Source of the DNA: Cecembia sp.
GTDB taxonomy: Bacteria; Bacteroidota; Bacteroidia; Cytophagales; Cyclobacteriaceae
DNA length: 64,000 bases
NCBI RefSeq assembly: GCF_007126775.1
Contig: NZ_SLAP01000123.1
Span: 1-64,000 of the forward strand
Direction of reading: 5' to 3'
Under the pieces are notes generated by a model, which was not told the DNA's origin, did no database searches, and saw only the letters and a list, made by a program, of their open reading frames with translations. Position numbers and translations under genes: made by a program. Shown here in pieces: positions 17,229 to 31,304 of this stretch. Position 1 is the first letter of the stretch; each line of letters starts with the position of its first letter.

Positions 17229-17771
17229 ATGACTAGAGAAGAAAAATCACAAATAATCGAAAGTCTTACCGAGAAGTTCAAAGAACATCCTTACTTCTAT
17301 ATCACGGATGCTTCAGGATTTTCTGTGGCTCAGGTAAATGCTTTCAGAAGAGTATGTTTTGAGAAAGGTTTGGAATACAAAGTGTATAAGAATACGCTAA
17401 TTGCCAAAGCCCTTGAAAACCTTGACGGGGAATATAGGGATTTTGCAGACCAAGCCTTGAAAGGTTTTTCCGGTATCATGTTTTCAAAGGAAATCGGAAA
17501 CCTTCCTGCTAAAGTGTTATTGGACTTTAGAAAAAAACTAGGTAAAAAAGAAACAAGACCTGTATTTAAAGGTGCTTACATCGATACCGATGTATTTATT
17601 GGCGAAGCCAATCTTGAACTTCTTTCTAATCTTAAATCCAAGCAGGAATTGCTCGGCGATCTTATCGGATTGCTACAGTCACCTGCTAAAAATCTTGTGG
17701 CAGCCTTGCAAAGCGGACAGAACAATATAACTGGAGTTCTAAAAACTTTGGCTGACAGAGAAGAAAAATAA
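17229..17771 (+). CDS. rplJ: Large ribosomal subunit protein L10
   Basis: L10 anchors the L7/L12 stalk to 23S rRNA. 180 residues: an N-terminal RNA-binding domain (FYITDASGFSVAQVNAFRR, YKVYKNTLIAKAL) and a C-terminal helix (about 145-180) that binds L7/L12 dimers. It starts 2 bases after rplA and precedes rplL by 42 bases. Confidence 0.98.
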   Translation: MTREEKSQIIESLTEKFKEHPYFYITDASGFSVAQVNAFRRVCFEKGLEYKVYKNTLIAKALENLDGEYRDFADQALKGFSGIMFSKEIGNLPAKVLLDFRKKLGKKETRPVFKGAYIDTDVFIGEANLELLSNLKSKQELLGDLIGLLQSPAKNLVAALQSGQNNITGVLKTLADREEK

Positions 17772-17813
17772 TCGTATCAAATCATTTAAAAAACAATTTA
17801 AATTAGTAATAAA

Positions 17814-18197
17814 ATGGCAGATCTTACGCAACTTGCAGAACAGTTGGTTAACTTGACTGTAAAAGAAGTAAAAGAATTGACAGATATCCTTAAAGACCAG
17901 TATGGTATCGAACCTGCTGCAGCCGGTGCTGTTATGGTAGCTGGTGGTGGAGCCGGTGCTGGTGAAGCTGCTGCAGAAGAAGAGAAAACTTCTTTTGACG
18001 TGATATTGAAAGCTCCAGGAGGAGCCAAGCTTGCAGTTGTGAAGCTTGTAAAAGAATTGACTGGTCTTGGTTTGAAAGAAGCCAAAGAATTGGTTGACAG
18101 CGCACCTAAAGCAGTAAAAGAAGGTATCGCTAAAGACGAGGCTGATGCTTTGAAAAAGTCTCTGGAAGAAGCTGGAGCTGAAGTAGAGGTTAAGTAA
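17814..18197 (+). CDS. rplL: Large ribosomal subunit stalk protein L7/L12
   Basis: L7/L12 recruits translational GTPases. 127 residues with the three expected parts: an N-terminal dimerisation helix pair (to about 35), an Ala/Gly-rich hinge ([20 protein letters not shown]) and the globular C-terminal domain with the factor-binding helix [22 protein letters not shown] hairpin follows before rpoB. Confidence 0.99.
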   Translation: MADLTQLAEQLVNLTVKEVKELTDILKDQYGIEPAAAGAVMVAGGGAGAGEAAAEEEKTSFDVILKAPGGAKLAVVKLVKELTGLGLKEAKELVDSAPKAVKEGIAKDEADALKKSLEEAGAEVEVK

Positions 18198-18238
18198 TTT
18201 GAATAGCCTTCCCTATTACAGGTAAGGTTAAAGGTTTA

Positions 18239-18266
18239 GACCTGACTACATAGTCAGGTCTTTTCC
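18239..18266 (+). terminator. Attenuator-like hairpin between rplL and rpoB
   Basis: A 10-bp stem (GACCTGACTA / TAGTCAGGTC) followed by TTTTCC. The T-run is short, so partial termination is more likely than a full stop. Its place matches the rplL-rpoB attenuator known from E. coli, which lowers RNA polymerase subunit expression relative to r-proteins. No new promoter is evident before rpoB. Confidence 0.7.
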
Positions 18267-18352
18267 TGTTTGTGCACAGGTTAAAAATTGCACTATTTCA
18301 AGCGTAAATTGTCGCTTTTGGTTATTTATTTTCACTAAAAACATATACTGCC

Positions 18353-21300
18353 TTGGCTATCCAGAATCAAACCGTAAGGAAAAGTTTCTCATCTATTAAG
18401 GTAGTCAAAGACTATCCGGATTTCTTAGATATCCAATTACAATCTTTCAAAGACTTTTTTCAGTTGGATACTCCTGCTGAGAAAAGAAGACAGGATGGTC
18501 TTTTCAAGGTTTTCTCCGAAAATTTCCCTATTTCCGATTCCAGGGAAAATTTCACCCTTGAGTTTATTGACTACACAGTAGATCCTCCTAAATATAGCGT
18601 TGAAGAATGTATCGATAGGGGATTGACCTATTCTGTTCCATTGAAAGCAAAATTGAGGTTACTTTGCCATGATGAGGACAATGAGGATTTCGAAACCATT
18701 GAGCAGGAGGTATTCTTAGGAAACCTTCCTTATATGACCGAAAAAGGCTCATTTGTAATCAATGGTGCCGAAAGGGTGATCGTCTCACAACTACATAGGT
18801 CTCCGGGTGTATTCTTTGCACAAAGCAAGCATACCAACGGTACAAAACTCTATTCTGCCAGAATTATACCATTCAAGGGAAGCTGGATAGAATTTGCTAC
18901 TGACATCAACAATGTCATGTATGCTTATATCGATAGGAAAAAGAAGTTTCCTGTTACCACGCTCCTTAGGGCGATCGGATTCGGATCTGACAAGCAAATT
19001 TTGGATCTTTTTGGACTCTCCGAAGAGGTAGAAGCCAATAAAAGTACGCTTAAAAAAATCACAGGAAGAAAACTTGCAGCCCGTGTCCTGAGAACTTGGG
19101 TGGAAGACTTCGTGGATGAGGATACAGGTGAGGTAGTTTCTATTGATAGAAATGAAGTGCTTTTGGAAAGAGATTCTGTTTTGACAGAAGAAGACATTGA
19201 ACTGATTCTTGAATCCGGCACAAAATCCATTATACTTCATAGAGAAGATGTGAATGTAGCGGATTACTCAATTGTATACAATACACTCCAAAAGGACAAT
19301 TCCAATTCTGAAAAAGAAGCTGTTGAGGTGATTTACCGTCAATTGAGAAACACCGAAGCTCCGGATGAGGCCACAGCCCGTGAGGTCATCCATGGACTGT
19401 TTTTCTCAGATAAAAGGTACGATCTTGGAGAAGTAGGAAGATACAGAATCAACAAAAAGCTAAGTCTTAGCATTGCTGCTGAGAAAATTGTGCTTACTAC
19501 AGAAGATATTATCAGCATTGTCAAATACCTCATTGGATTGATTAATTCCAAAGCGGTAGTTGATGATATTGATCACCTTTCCAATAGGAGGGTAAGAACT
19601 GTTGGTGAACAGCTTTACAGTCAGTTTGGAGTAGGTCTTGCAAGAATGGCAAGAACCATACGAGAAAGAATGAACGTTAGGGACAACGAAGACTTCAAAC
19701 CTGTTGATCTGATCAATGCGAGAACTTTGTCTTCTGTCATCAACTCATTCTTTGGAACCAACCAACTTTCTCAGTTTATGGACCAGACCAATCCTTTGGC
19801 TGAGTTGACCCATAAGAGGAGATTATCTGCTCTTGGACCAGGTGGACTATCGAGAGAAAGAGCTGGTTTTGAAGTGCGTGATGTTCACTACACACACTAC
19901 GGACGCCTTTGTACGATAGAAACACCTGAAGGACCAAACATTGGATTGATCTCTTCTCTCTGTGTGCACGCTAAAGTTAACTCTATGGGCTTCTTGGAAA
20001 CTCCTTACAGAAAAGTTAAGGACGGAAAAGTAAGTATGGATGTCAACGATATCGTATTTCTTACGGCAGAGGAAGAAGATGACAACAATATCGCTCAGGC
20101 GAATGCTCCGCTTGATGAAAAAGGTACCTTTATCAATGAAAGGGTAAAGGCCAGATTTGAAGGTGACTTCCCTGTCCTTGAACCTAATGAAATCAGCTAC
20201 ATGGATGTGGCGCCCAATCAGATTGTATCGGTTGCAGCTTCCCTGATTCCTTTCCTTGAGCATGATGATGCGAACCGTGCCCTTATGGGATCCAACATGC
20301 AGCGTCAGGCAGTTCCTTTGTTGAAACCGGAATCGCCTATTGTAGGTACAGGGCTTGAAGCCAAAGCTGCAACAGATTCCAGGGCTTTGATTTTGGCAGA
20401 AGCTGATGGACAGGTTGAGTACGTGGATTCCACTACAATCACTATCAAATATGATCTGTCAGATGATGAATTACTGGTTAATTTCAGTGATGAATACAAG
20501 ACCTACAGCCTGATTAAATTCAGAAGAACCAATCAGGATACAACAATCAACCTTACCCCTCTTGTTTTGAAAGGGGACAAAGTGAAAAAAGGACAGGTAT
20601 TGTGCGAAGGTTATTCAACCAACCAAGGTGAATTGGCCTTAGGTAAAAACCTAAGGGTAGCTTACATGCCTTGGCAAGGATATAACTTTGAGGATGCGAT
20701 TGTTATTTCCGAAAGGGTAGTAAGAGAGGATGTCTTTACCTCTATCCATATTGAGGAATTCCAACTTGAAGTTAGGGATACAAAAAGGGGTGAAGAAGAA
20801 CTGACATCAGAAATTCCTAACGTCTCTGAGGAGGCAGTTAAAAATCTGGACGAAAACGGAATCATCCGAGTAGGTGCAGAGGTGAAAGAAGGAGATATCA
20901 TCATAGGTAAAATCACACCTAAAGGTGAAACTGATCCAACGCCTGAAGAAAAGCTGCTCCGTGCGATTTTTGGTGACAAAGCCGGTGATGTGAAAGATGC
21001 TTCATTGAAAGCTTCCCCCTCACTTAACGGTGTTGTCATTGAAACCAAATTGTTTTCCAGACCAAAGAAAGACAAGGATTTGAGGGCTAAAGCCAAGGCA
21101 GAAGTTGAGAAATTAAAAGCAAAATATTCCAAAGATCTTTTGGGTATCCGTGCAAAAATGATCAACAAATTGCTGACTTTGTTAGATGGTAAGACTTCCC
21201 AGGGTGTTAGACACAAGTTTGGGGATGAAATAATCAGTAAAGGGGTTAAATTCAATGCCAAGAACATTGAACAAAACCTTTTCCCTGCCAAGAATCCTTA

Positions 21301-22228
21301 TAGAGATGAGTCTAACTATAATGTTCCTGAAGAAGCCAATTTGGTATCGGACATTATTTTGGATGATTGGACTGAGGATGCGCATACCAATGACCTTATC
21401 CAAAAGTTGGTGAAAAACTACGTGAACTCCAGAAATGAAATTTCAGGCAGGTTCAAAAGGGATAAATTTACCTTAGAAGTAGGCGATGAGCTTCCAGCTG
21501 GTATTGTGCAATTGGCTAAGGTTTACATTGCCAAAAAGCGCAAGCTAAAAGTTGGGGATAAAATGGCCGGCCGTCATGGTAATAAAGGTATCGTTGCCAG
21601 GATCGTAAGAGATGAGGATATGCCTTTCCTTGAGGACGGAACACCAATGGATATTGTTTTGAACCCATTGGGTGTACCTTCAAGGATGAATATTGGTCAG
21701 ATTTATGAGACCGTATTGGCTTGGGCAGGACTTAACTTGGGCAAAAAATATGCAACTCCGATATTCGATGGTGCTACCATGGAAGAGGTTGCGGCTGAGT
21801 TGGAGGCTGCGGGGCTACCAGCTTATGGAAGGACTTATCTATATGATGGGCTTACAGGGCATAAATTTGATCAACCGGTAACAGTAGGTATTACTTATAT
21901 GTTGAAACTGGGCCACTTGGTTGATGACAAGATGCACGCAAGGTCTATAGGTCCTTATTCACTCATCACGCAGCAGCCATTGGGTGGTAAAGCCCAGTTT
22001 GGTGGTCAGCGTTTTGGTGAAATGGAGGTTTGGGCATTGGAAGCATTTGGTGCTTCTCATGTACTGCAGGAGATTCTTACCGTTAAGTCTGATGATGTGG
22101 TAGGTAGGGCTAAGGCTTATGAGGCAATAGTAAAAGGTGAAAACCTTCCTAAGCCAAATATTCCTGAATCATTCAATGTATTGGTTCATGAATTGAGAGG
22201 TCTAGCTCTTGAAATTACCCTTGACTAA
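18353..22228 (+). CDS. rpoB: RNA polymerase beta subunit RpoB (TTG start)
   Basis: The 1291-residue beta subunit of RNA polymerase. The start is TTG at 18353, giving [12 protein letters not shown]. No in-frame ATG lies nearby upstream, and the next internal Met is about 128 codons in, past conserved sequence. The rifampicin pocket ([20 protein letters not shown]) keeps the Gln, Asp, His and Ser of sensitive enzymes. The catalytic-region motif [12 protein letters not shown] and the C-terminal clamp sequence [19 protein letters not shown] are present. Confidence 0.98.
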   Translation: MAIQNQTVRKSFSSIKVVKDYPDFLDIQLQSFKDFFQLDTPAEKRRQDGLFKVFSENFPISDSRENFTLEFIDYTVDPPKYSVEECIDRGLTYSVPLKAKLRLLCHDEDNEDFETIEQEVFLGNLPYMTEKGSFVINGAERVIVSQLHRSPGVFFAQSKHTNGTKLYSARIIPFKGSWIEFATDINNVMYAYIDRKKKFPVTTLLRAIGFGSDKQILDLFGLSEEVEANKSTLKKITGRKLAARVLRTWVEDFVDEDTGEVVSIDRNEVLLERDSVLTEEDIELILESGTKSIILHREDVNVADYSIVYNTLQKDNSNSEKEAVEVIYRQLRNTEAPDEATAREVIHGLFFSDKRYDLGEVGRYRINKKLSLSIAAEKIVLTTEDIISIVKYLIGLINSKAVVDDIDHLSNRRVRTVGEQLYSQFGVGLARMARTIRERMNVRDNEDFKPVDLINARTLSSVINSFFGTNQLSQFMDQTNPLAELTHKRRLSALGPGGLSRERAGFEVRDVHYTHYGRLCTIETPEGPNIGLISSLCVHAKVNSMGFLETPYRKVKDGKVSMDVNDIVFLTAEEEDDNNIAQANAPLDEKGTFINERVKARFEGDFPVLEPNEISYMDVAPNQIVSVAASLIPFLEHDDANRALMGSNMQRQAVPLLKPESPIVGTGLEAKAATDSRALILAEADGQVEYVDSTTITIKYDLSDDELLVNFSDEYKTYSLIKFRRTNQDTTINLTPLVLKGDKVKKGQVLCEGYSTNQGELALGKNLRVAYMPWQGYNFEDAIVISERVVREDVFTSIHIEEFQLEVRDTKRGEEELTSEIPNVSEEAVKNLDENGIIRVGAEVKEGDIIIGKITPKGETDPTPEEKLLRAIFGDKAGDVKDASLKASPSLNGVVIETKLFSRPKKDKDLRAKAKAEVEKLKAKYSKDLLGIRAKMINKLLTLLDGKTSQGVRHKFGDEIISKGVKFNAKNIEQNLFPAKNPYRDESNYNVPEEANLVSDIILDDWTEDAHTNDLIQKLVKNYVNSRNEISGRFKRDKFTLEVGDELPAGIVQLAKVYIAKKRKLKVGDKMAGRHGNKGIVARIVRDEDMPFLEDGTPMDIVLNPLGVPSRMNIGQIYETVLAWAGLNLGKKYATPIFDGATMEEVAAELEAAGLPAYGRTYLYDGLTGHKFDQPVTVGITYMLKLGHLVDDKMHARSIGPYSLITQQPLGGKAQFGGQRFGEMEVWALEAFGASHVLQEILTVKSDDVVGRAKAYEAIVKGENLPKPNIPESFNVLVHELRGLALEITLD

Positions 22229-22275
22229 TTCAAAAATAATGGGCCTCAGGGCCCTAAACATACTCTTCAACAATT

Positions 22276-25200
22276 ATGGCGTTCAGAAAAAATAAAAAAC
22301 TAAACATCGACTTTTCCAGAGTCACTATTAGTTTGGCCTCTCCAGAATCAATTCTGGATAGTTCCCATGGTGAAGTAACGCAGCCCGAAACAATCAATTA
22401 CAGAACCTACAAGCCTGAAATGGGTGGGTTGTTCTGTGAGCGGATTTTCGGTCCTGTTAAAGACTGGGAATGTCATTGTGGTAAATACAAGCGCATAAGA
22501 TACAAAGGCATTATTTGTGACCGATGCGGTGTTGAGGTGACTGAAAAGAAAGTACGTAGAGAGCGTATGGGACACATCGAATTGGTGGTTCCTGTCGCTC
22601 ACATATGGTACTTTAAGTCCCTTCCCAATAAAATCGGTTACTTGTTGGGCTTGCCTACCAAGAAATTGGATCAGATTGTTTATTATGAGAGGTATGCTGT
22701 AATTCAACCTGGTTTAAAAGCCGAGGATGGGATTCAGTACCTTGACTTTTTGACTGAAGACGAGTATTTGGATATCATGGATAAGCTTCCAAAAGAAAAC
22801 CAAATGCTGGATGATGATGATCCAAATAAATTCATAGCCAAGATGGGTGCTGAGGCAATCGAGATGCTTTTGGCAAGATTGGATCTTGATGATCTTTCCT
22901 ACAGCTTGAGACATCAGGCGGCTACTGATACATCCCAGCAGCGTAAAGCGGAAGCTTTGAAGCGCTTAAAGGTTGTTGAGGCCTTTAGGGATGCTAGGAC
23001 AAGGATAGAAAATCGCCCCGAATGGATGGTTATCAGAATGGTTCCCGTAATTCCACCGGAACTGAGACCATTGGTTCCTTTGGATGGTGGTAGATTTGCC
23101 ACGTCTGATTTGAATGATCTTTATAGAAGGGTAATCATCAGAAACAACCGATTGAAGCGTTTGATCGATATCAAAGCACCGGAGGTGATTTTGAGAAACG
23201 AAAAAAGGATGCTGCAGGAAGCTGTTGATTCCCTATTTGATAATTCAAGAAAAGTAAATGCTGTAAGATCTGACGGTAACAGAGCCTTGAAATCACTTTC
23301 AGATATGTTGAAAGGTAAGCAAGGACGTTTCCGTCAAAACCTTCTCGGTAAGAGGGTAGATTATTCTGGTAGATCAGTAATTGTGGTAGGGCCGGAATTA
23401 AAATTGCACGAGTGTGGTCTTCCTAAGAATATGGCTGCTGAGCTTTTCAAACCTTTCATCATCAGGAAACTGATCGAAAGAGGAATTGTGAAGACGGTAA
23501 AATCAGCCAAAAAGATTGTTGATAGAAAAGACCCTGTAGTTTGGGATATACTTGAAAATGTATTGAAAGGACACCCTGTATTGCTTAACCGCGCACCAAC
23601 TTTGCACAGGTTGGGTATTCAGGCTTTCCAGCCAAAACTGATTGAAGGAAAAGCGATACAGTTACACCCACTGGTTTGTACCGCATTCAACGCCGATTTT
23701 GATGGTGACCAGATGGCTGTTCACGTTCCTTTAGGACATGAAGCCATTTTGGAAGCTTCTACCTTAATGCTTTCTTCGCATAATATTCTTAACCCAGCCA
23801 ACGGTGCACCTATAACCGTACCTTCACAGGATATGGTTTTGGGACTTTACTTCGTAACCAAAGGCAAGAAATCCACGGCAGAAGAACCGGTGCTTGGTGA
23901 AGGCATGACTTTCTATGGAGAAGAGGAAGTAATTATAGCCATGAATGAAGGCACGGTATCAAAGCATGCACTTATTAAGTGTAAAGTAAAAGTCAGAAAT
24001 GAAGATGGATCATTAGAAGAGAAAATAATTGATACCGTAGCAGGCAGATTGATCTTCAATCAGTTTGTTCCTGAGGAAGTAGGTTTTGTCAATGAATTAT
24101 TGACCAAGAAAAAACTGCAACAGATTATTTCTGAGGTAGTAAAAATCTGTGGTGTGGCAAGAACAGCCCAATTCTTGGATGATATCAAGCATCTTGGTTT
24201 CCAAATGGCGTATTCCGGTGGTCTTTCCATGGGATTGAATGATGTCATTATTCCTGAGGATAAAGACACTTTGATCAACAAGGCCAAAGAGGAAGTAGAT
24301 CAAGTTTGGAACAACTACCTTATGGGTCTTATTACAGACAATGAAAGATACAATCAGGTAATTGATATTTGGACCAGAACCAATTCTTTCCTTACCAACA
24401 TTCTGATGAAACAGATGGAGGAAGATAAGCAAGGATTCAACGCCATTTACATGATGATGCACTCTGGCGCCAGGGGTTCCAGAGAGCAGATCCGTCAGTT
24501 GGGTGGTATGAGAGGTCTGATGGCCAAGCCTCAGAAAAACCTTCAAGGTTCTGTTGGAGAGATTATTGAGAATCCAATTCTTTCGAACTTCAAAGAAGGA
24601 CTAGATGTATTGGAGTACTTTATCTCTACTCATGGTGCCCGTAAGGGTCTTGCTGATACTGCCTTGAAAACTGCTGATGCGGGTTATTTGACCCGTCGTC
24701 TAGTGGATGTAGCACAGGATATGATCATATCAGAAGATGACTGTGGTACCTTGAGAGGTTTGGTAGTTTCTGCTTTGAAGGACAATGATGAGATTGTAGA
24801 GCCACTTTCTGAAAGGATTTTGGGTAGGGTATCTGTACATGATGTATACGATCCTATTTCAGATGAATTGATTATTCCTTCAGGCATAGAGATTACTGAG
24901 GAAATTGCCAAAAGAGTAGACGAATCTGCCATAGAAGAAGTAGAGATAAGATCAGTATTGACTTGTGAAACCAGAAGAGGGGTTTGTGCCAAATGTTATG
25001 GACGTAACCTCGCTACTGGCGGAATGGTACAATCTGGTGAGTCAGTAGGGGTGATTGCAGCACAATCCATCGGTGAGCCAGGTACTCAGCTTACCTTGAG
25101 AACCTTCCACGTAGGTGGTACTGCTTCCAATATTTCTGTTGAAGCAAGCATTAATGCCAAGTTTGAGGGTGTTGTAGAGTTTGAAGAAGAATTACGTTGG

Positions 25201-26586
25201 ATTGAAACAACCAATAAAGATGGAGATTCAATTTCCATCGTTATGGGTAGGTCTGGCGAAATCAAGATCAACGAAGCCAAAACCGGGAAGACTTTGGTCT
25301 CTAACCACGTGCCATATGGTGCAGTTCTGAATGTGAAAGATGGACAAAAAATTGCCAAGGGAGATTCTCTTTGTACTTGGGATCCATACAATGCTGTTAT
25401 TCTTTCTGAATACGAAGGTACCGTTGATTTTGAGTCCATAATCGAAGGGATTACATATAAAGAAGTAGCTGATGATCAGACAGGTTATCGTGAAAAAGTA
25501 ATCATTGACACCAAAGATAAAACCAAAAACCCTGCAGTCTTGGTAAATTATGGGGATGAGACCAAAGCTTACAATATCCCTGTTGGTGCCCACCTTTCTG
25601 TTGAAGCAGGAGATAAAGTGAGAGCAGGTCAGATATTGGTCAAGATCCCTAGATCTGTTGGTAAAACAAGAGATATTACGGGTGGTCTTCCAAGGGTAAC
25701 AGAGCTCTTTGAAGCGAGGAATCCATCTAACCCAGCTGTGGTCTCAGAAATCGATGGTGTAGTTACTTACGGAGGTATCAAGAGAGGAAATAGGGAAATC
25801 TTTATTGAATCCAGAGATGGTGTTAAGAAGAGGTATATGGTTTCATTGTCCAAGCACATTCTCGTGCAGGAAAATGACTTTATCAGAGCCGGTGAACCAC
25901 TTTCTGATGGAGCCATAACACCTAATGATATCTTGGCCATCAAAGGACCAACTGCTGTTCAGGAATACTTGGTAAATGAAATTCAGGAAGTATACCGTTT
26001 GCAGGGTGTGAAAATCAATGATAAGCATATCGAGGTAATTGTGAGCCAGATGATGCAGAAGGTTGAGATTCTTGAGCCAGGAGACACCAATTTCCTTCAA
26101 GGTCAGATTGTGGACAAATGGGCTTTCAGAGAAGAGAACGACAATATCCTTGACAAGAAAGTGGTGATGGATGCAGGAGACTCTTCTACTTTAAAGCCGG
26201 GGATGATCATCACTTCAAGGAGATTGAGAGATGAAAATTCAAGTTTGAAGCGTAAGGATTTGAAACTGGTACAGGTCCGTGATGCGGAAACTGCAGTTTC
26301 CAGACCTACTTTACAGGGTATCACGGCTGCCTCTTTGGGTACAGAAAGCTTTATATCGGCTGCTTCCTTCCAGGAAACTACAAAGGTATTGAGCGAAGCT
26401 GCCATCCGAGGTAAGAGAGATGAATTGTTAGGATTGAAAGAGAATGTAATTGTAGGTCATTTGATCCCGGCAGGTACGGGTCAGAGACACCTCAAGCATG
26501 TCATAGTAGGTTCTCAGGAGGATTATGATAGAATGTCTTCTGAAAAGGAAAGAACAATCAGAAAGTCCAAAGAGCCTGTTAAGTAA
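22276..26586 (+). CDS. rpoC: RNA polymerase beta' subunit RpoC
   Basis: The 1436-residue beta' subunit. The N-terminal zinc-binding cysteines ([19 protein letters not shown]), the magnesium-binding catalytic triad [12 protein letters not shown], and the second zinc site ([17 protein letters not shown]) are intact, as is [16 protein letters not shown] of the trigger loop. An insertion of about 180 residues between the trigger-loop parts fits known lineage-specific inserts. It lies 47 bases after rpoB and ends at a strong terminator. Confidence 0.99.
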   Translation: MAFRKNKKLNIDFSRVTISLASPESILDSSHGEVTQPETINYRTYKPEMGGLFCERIFGPVKDWECHCGKYKRIRYKGIICDRCGVEVTEKKVRRERMGHIELVVPVAHIWYFKSLPNKIGYLLGLPTKKLDQIVYYERYAVIQPGLKAEDGIQYLDFLTEDEYLDIMDKLPKENQMLDDDDPNKFIAKMGAEAIEMLLARLDLDDLSYSLRHQAATDTSQQRKAEALKRLKVVEAFRDARTRIENRPEWMVIRMVPVIPPELRPLVPLDGGRFATSDLNDLYRRVIIRNNRLKRLIDIKAPEVILRNEKRMLQEAVDSLFDNSRKVNAVRSDGNRALKSLSDMLKGKQGRFRQNLLGKRVDYSGRSVIVVGPELKLHECGLPKNMAAELFKPFIIRKLIERGIVKTVKSAKKIVDRKDPVVWDILENVLKGHPVLLNRAPTLHRLGIQAFQPKLIEGKAIQLHPLVCTAFNADFDGDQMAVHVPLGHEAILEASTLMLSSHNILNPANGAPITVPSQDMVLGLYFVTKGKKSTAEEPVLGEGMTFYGEEEVIIAMNEGTVSKHALIKCKVKVRNEDGSLEEKIIDTVAGRLIFNQFVPEEVGFVNELLTKKKLQQIISEVVKICGVARTAQFLDDIKHLGFQMAYSGGLSMGLNDVIIPEDKDTLINKAKEEVDQVWNNYLMGLITDNERYNQVIDIWTRTNSFLTNILMKQMEEDKQGFNAIYMMMHSGARGSREQIRQLGGMRGLMAKPQKNLQGSVGEIIENPILSNFKEGLDVLEYFISTHGARKGLADTALKTADAGYLTRRLVDVAQDMIISEDDCGTLRGLVVSALKDNDEIVEPLSERILGRVSVHDVYDPISDELIIPSGIEITEEIAKRVDESAIEEVEIRSVLTCETRRGVCAKCYGRNLATGGMVQSGESVGVIAAQSIGEPGTQLTLRTFHVGGTASNISVEASINAKFEGVVEFEEELRWIETTNKDGDSISIVMGRSGEIKINEAKTGKTLVSNHVPYGAVLNVKDGQKIAKGDSLCTWDPYNAVILSEYEGTVDFESIIEGITYKEVADDQTGYREKVIIDTKDKTKNPAVLVNYGDETKAYNIPVGAHLSVEAGDKVRAGQILVKIPRSVGKTRDITGGLPRVTELFEARNPSNPAVVSEIDGVVTYGGIKRGNREIFIESRDGVKKRYMVSLSKHILVQENDFIRAGEPLSDGAITPNDILAIKGPTAVQEYLVNEIQEVYRLQGVKINDKHIEVIVSQMMQKVEILEPGDTNFLQGQIVDKWAFREENDNILDKKVVMDAGDSSTLKPGMIITSRRLRDENSSLKRKDLKLVQVRDAETAVSRPTLQGITAASLGTESFISAASFQETTKVLSEAAIRGKRDELLGLKENVIVGHLIPAGTGQRHLKHVIVGSQEDYDRMSSEKERTIRKSKEPVK

Positions 26587-26608
26587 GTAAAAACTCGATT
26601 TAAAATTT

Positions 26609-26638
26609 AAGGCCTGTAGTCAAATACAGGCCTTTTTT
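26609..26638 (+). terminator. Rho-independent terminator after rpoC
   Basis: A 10-bp stem (AAGGCCTGTA / TACAGGCCTT) with a 6-base loop and a T-run. It closes the rpoBC unit, yet lies only 10 bases before the ATG of the DUF3467 gene, leaving no room for a promoter between them. Confidence 0.9.
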
Positions 26639-26648
26639 AATCAAAACA

Positions 26649-26987
26649 ATGAATACCATGGAAGACGAAAAGAAACCAAAACAACATCCGGAGCAGCAGA
26701 TCAATGTGGAGTTGTCCGAGGAAGTGGCGGAGGGTATTTACAGCAACTTGGCCATGATCGCCCATTCCAATTCAGAATTTGTCATTGATTTTATCAGATT
26801 GATGCCAGGAGTACCCAAGGCTAAAGTCAAATCCAGGATCATCATGACCCCTGACCATGCCAAAAGATTATTGGCAGCATTGAAAGACAACATTGCCAAA
26901 TATGAGCAGGCTTTTGGCAAAATTCAGGGTGGTTCAGAGGGGCCAAATTTTCCGATGAATTTTGGTGGGGGCTTTGGAGAAGCTTGA
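26649..26987 (+). CDS. DUF3467 family protein of unknown function
   Basis: A 112-residue soluble protein with no signal or membrane segment. The core QINVELSEEVAEGIYSNLAMIAHSNSEFVIDFIRLMPG followed by VKSRIIMTPDHAKRLLAAL is the DUF3467 pattern. A Gly/Phe-rich tail ends the protein. From memory the gene follows rpoC in many Bacteroidota, which hints at a link to transcription or translation, but no function is established to my knowledge. A second Met three codons in (MEDEKKP) is an alternative start. The rpoC terminator lies immediately upstream. Confidence 0.88.
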   Translation: MNTMEDEKKPKQHPEQQINVELSEEVAEGIYSNLAMIAHSNSEFVIDFIRLMPGVPKAKVKSRIIMTPDHAKRLLAALKDNIAKYEQAFGKIQGGSEGPNFPMNFGGGFGEA

Positions 26988-27007
26988 CAAAAATATAACA
27001 GCTTAAT

Positions 27008-27044
27008 TTTGTTTGTTTTATCGATTTGCCTACCTTTGCAGTCC
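27008..27044 (+). promoter_or_regulatory. Promoter of the str operon (rpsL-rpsG-fusA-rpsJ)
   Basis: TTTG (27008-27011), 19 bases, TACCTTTG (27031-27038), then CAGTCC. An exact match to TTTG-N19-TAnnTTTG, 50 bases before the rpsL start. Confidence 0.88.
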
Positions 27045-27088
27045 AAAATTTACAAGTTTAAAGGAAGTAATTATAAATCTATCAGTTA

Positions 27089-27478
27089 ATGCCTACTATA
27101 CAACAGTTAGTAAGAAAAGGTAGAACCACGTTAGAGACGAAATCCAAGTCAAGGGCTTTGGATGCTTGTCCTCAGAGACGTGGTGTATGTACCAGGGTGT
27201 ACACTACCACCCCTAAGAAGCCTAACTCAGCGATGAGAAAAGTGGCCAGGGTAAGATTGACAAACGGTAAAGAGGTAAACGCTTACATTCCGGGAGAGGG
27301 TCATAATCTACAGGAGCACTCTATCGTATTGATCAGAGGGGGTCGTGTAAAGGACTTACCAGGTGTGCGTTACCACATTATCAGAGGTGCATTGGATACT
27401 GCCGGGGTAAAAGACCGTAAGCAAGGTCGCTCCAAGTACGGTGCTAAGCGTCCTAAGGCCGCTCCAGCAAAAAAATAA
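27089..27478 (+). CDS. rpsL: Small ribosomal subunit protein S12
   Basis: S12 lines the decoding centre and influences accuracy. 129 residues with [18 protein letters not shown] and [12 protein letters not shown]. The two lysines whose change gives streptomycin resistance elsewhere are both present, so the allele looks wild type. First gene of the str operon. Confidence 0.99.
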   Translation: MPTIQQLVRKGRTTLETKSKSRALDACPQRRGVCTRVYTTTPKKPNSAMRKVARVRLTNGKEVNAYIPGEGHNLQEHSIVLIRGGRVKDLPGVRYHIIRGALDTAGVKDRKQGRSKYGAKRPKAAPAKK

Positions 27479-27501
27479 TTGATTAAAAACATTAAAAAAA
27501 A

Positions 27502-27969
27502 ATGAGAAAAGCGAAACCAAAGAAGAGATATATTCTTCCTGATCCAAAGTTTAACGACACTTTGGTAACCAAGTTCGTTAACTGTATGATGGTTGATGGA
27601 AAGAAGAGTATTGCTTACAAGATCTTCTACGACGCAGTCGAGAAGGTAGAACAAAAAGTAGGTGAGAACGGTCTTGAGGTTTGGAAAAAAGCGCTTAACA
27701 ATATTACTCCAGCCGTAGAGGTGAAGAGTCGTAGAGTTGGTGGTGCGACATTCCAGGTTCCAATGGAAGTTAGACCCGAAAGAAAAGTGTCCTTAGGTAT
27801 TAAGTGGATGATCACTTTTGCCAGAAAAAGAGGTGAGAAGACCATGACGGACAGACTTGCAGGTGAAATCATCTCCGCATCAAAAGGAGAAGGAGCAGCT
27901 GTGAAGAAGAAAGACGATACACACAGAATGGCAGAAGCAAACAAAGCATTCTCACATTTTAGATTTTAA
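27502..27969 (+). CDS. rpsG: Small ribosomal subunit protein S7
   Basis: S7 nucleates assembly of the 30S head and contacts E-site tRNA. 155 residues, with [21 protein letters not shown] and [16 protein letters not shown] matching the family and the C-terminal [15 protein letters not shown]. It lies 23 bases after rpsL and 6 before fusA. Confidence 0.99.
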   Translation: MRKAKPKKRYILPDPKFNDTLVTKFVNCMMVDGKKSIAYKIFYDAVEKVEQKVGENGLEVWKKALNNITPAVEVKSRRVGGATFQVPMEVRPERKVSLGIKWMITFARKRGEKTMTDRLAGEIISASKGEGAAVKKKDDTHRMAEANKAFSHFRF

Positions 27970-27975
27970 TTTATA

Positions 27976-30096
<2,121 letters not shown>

Positions 30097-30108
30097 ATTT
30101 TAATCGAC

Positions 30109-30414
30109 ATGAATCAAAAAATAAGAATAAAATTGAAGTCTTACGATCACAGCCTGGTGGATAAGTCATCAGAGAAGATCGTCAAAGCGGTAAAAGCAAC
30201 CGGAGCCATCGTTGTAGGGCCTATTCCTTTGCCTACCAAAAAGGAAAAATTCACTGTGTTGAAATCACCACACGTGAATAAAAAAGCGAGAGATCAATAC
30301 CAGCTTTGTACTTACAAAAGATTGGTGGATATCTATAGCAACAGCTCTAAGACAGTAGATGCCTTGATGAAAATTGAACTGCCCAGCGGTGTAGATGTAG
30401 AGATCAAAGTCTGA
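30109..30414 (+). CDS. rpsJ: Small ribosomal subunit protein S10 (NusE)
   Basis: S10 belongs to the 30S head and also links NusG to the ribosome as NusE. 101 residues with [41 protein letters not shown] and the C-terminal [11 protein letters not shown]. It closes the str operon here, 12 bases after fusA, and a terminator separates it from rplC. Confidence 0.99.
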   Translation: MNQKIRIKLKSYDHSLVDKSSEKIVKAVKATGAIVVGPIPLPTKKEKFTVLKSPHVNKKARDQYQLCTYKRLVDIYSNSSKTVDALMKIELPSGVDVEIKV

Positions 30415-30441
30415 CAGGCATCTGTTAAAAAATCCCTGAAA

Positions 30442-30477
30442 AACCTATCCGTATTTACGGGTGGGTTTTTCTTTTTT
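30442..30477 (+). terminator. Rho-independent terminator after rpsJ
   Basis: An 11-bp stem (AACCTATCCGT / ACGGGTGGGTT, two G-T pairs) with loop ATTT, followed by TTTCTTTTTT. It ends the str operon before the S10-type operon starts. Confidence 0.88.
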
Positions 30478-30573
30478 AAAATTTTGTCAACAGTATTTTG
30501 AGGATAGTACACTATAGTTGGAGGTTTACCCTCCAATTATTTTCGTAAATAATTGAAAATATTAAAGTTGGGG

Positions 30574-30610
30574 TTTGTAAGGTGGAATTAAATTTCTAAC
30601 TTTGCAGTCC
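30574..30610 (+). promoter_or_regulatory. Promoter of the rplC-led S10 operon
   Basis: TTTG (30574-30577), exactly 19 bases, TAACTTTG (30597-30604), then CAGTCC. The ten bases from TTTG onward are identical to those at the str promoter. It leaves about 57 bases of leader before rplC. Confidence 0.88.
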
Positions 30611-30667
30611 TTAAAAAGCACCCCTGTGCATAAGCGCTTGGGTTTCAAGATTATTATATAACAGAAG

Positions 30668-31300
30668 ATGTCTGGAATAATAGGTAAAAAAGTAGGAATG
30701 ACTAGCATTTTCAGTGCCGATGGACGAAATGTCGCATGCACGCTAATAGAAGCTGGTCCTTGCGTAGTGACGCAAGTAAAAAATTTAGAAACAGACGGGT
30801 ACAACGCTGTTCAGTTGGCTTATGGTGAGCGTAAGGAGAAAAATACGCCAAAACCATTGATCGGACATTTCAAAAAAGCCGGTACAACGCCAAAGCAGAA
30901 AGTTGTTGAATTCAGAGACTTCAGGGTCGAATTTGAAGGTCAGGTTGATCTTGGAAAAACCGTGGAAGCTGGTCAGGTATTCGTAGAAGGTGACTTCGTA
31001 GATGCTATCGGAACTTCCAAAGGTAAAGGTTTCCAAGGTGTAGTAAAAAGGCATGGATTTGCCGGTGTAGGTGGACAAACCCACGGTCAGCACAACAGGC
31101 AGAGACACCCTGGGTCTATTGGTGCATGCTCTTGGCCTTCAAGGGTTTTTAAGGGCATGAGAATGGCTGGTAGAACCGGTGGGGACAGGGTTAAAGTGAT
31201 TAACCTTAAAGTCCTAAAAATATATCCTGAAAAGAATCTACTGGTAGTGAGTGGTTCTGTTCCTGGTCCAAAAAATTCTTTCGTTATTCTAGAGAAGTAA
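30668..31300 (+). CDS. rplC: Large ribosomal subunit protein L3
   Basis: L3 is an early assembly protein reaching toward the peptidyl transferase centre. 210 residues: N-terminal [18 protein letters not shown], and a central loop [20 protein letters not shown] that enters the 50S core. First gene of this operon because rpsJ is upstream in the str unit. Confidence 0.98.
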   Translation: MSGIIGKKVGMTSIFSADGRNVACTLIEAGPCVVTQVKNLETDGYNAVQLAYGERKEKNTPKPLIGHFKKAGTTPKQKVVEFRDFRVEFEGQVDLGKTVEAGQVFVEGDFVDAIGTSKGKGFQGVVKRHGFAGVGGQTHGQHNRQRHPGSIGACSWPSRVFKGMRMAGRTGGDRVKVINLKVLKIYPEKNLLVVSGSVPGPKNSFVILEK

Positions 31301-31304
31301 GAAA

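Noticed and set aside
22241-22254. GGGCC-TCAG-GGCCC hairpin between rpoB and rpoC
   Set aside because: No T-tract follows and the two genes form one obligate unit, so it is not called a terminator.
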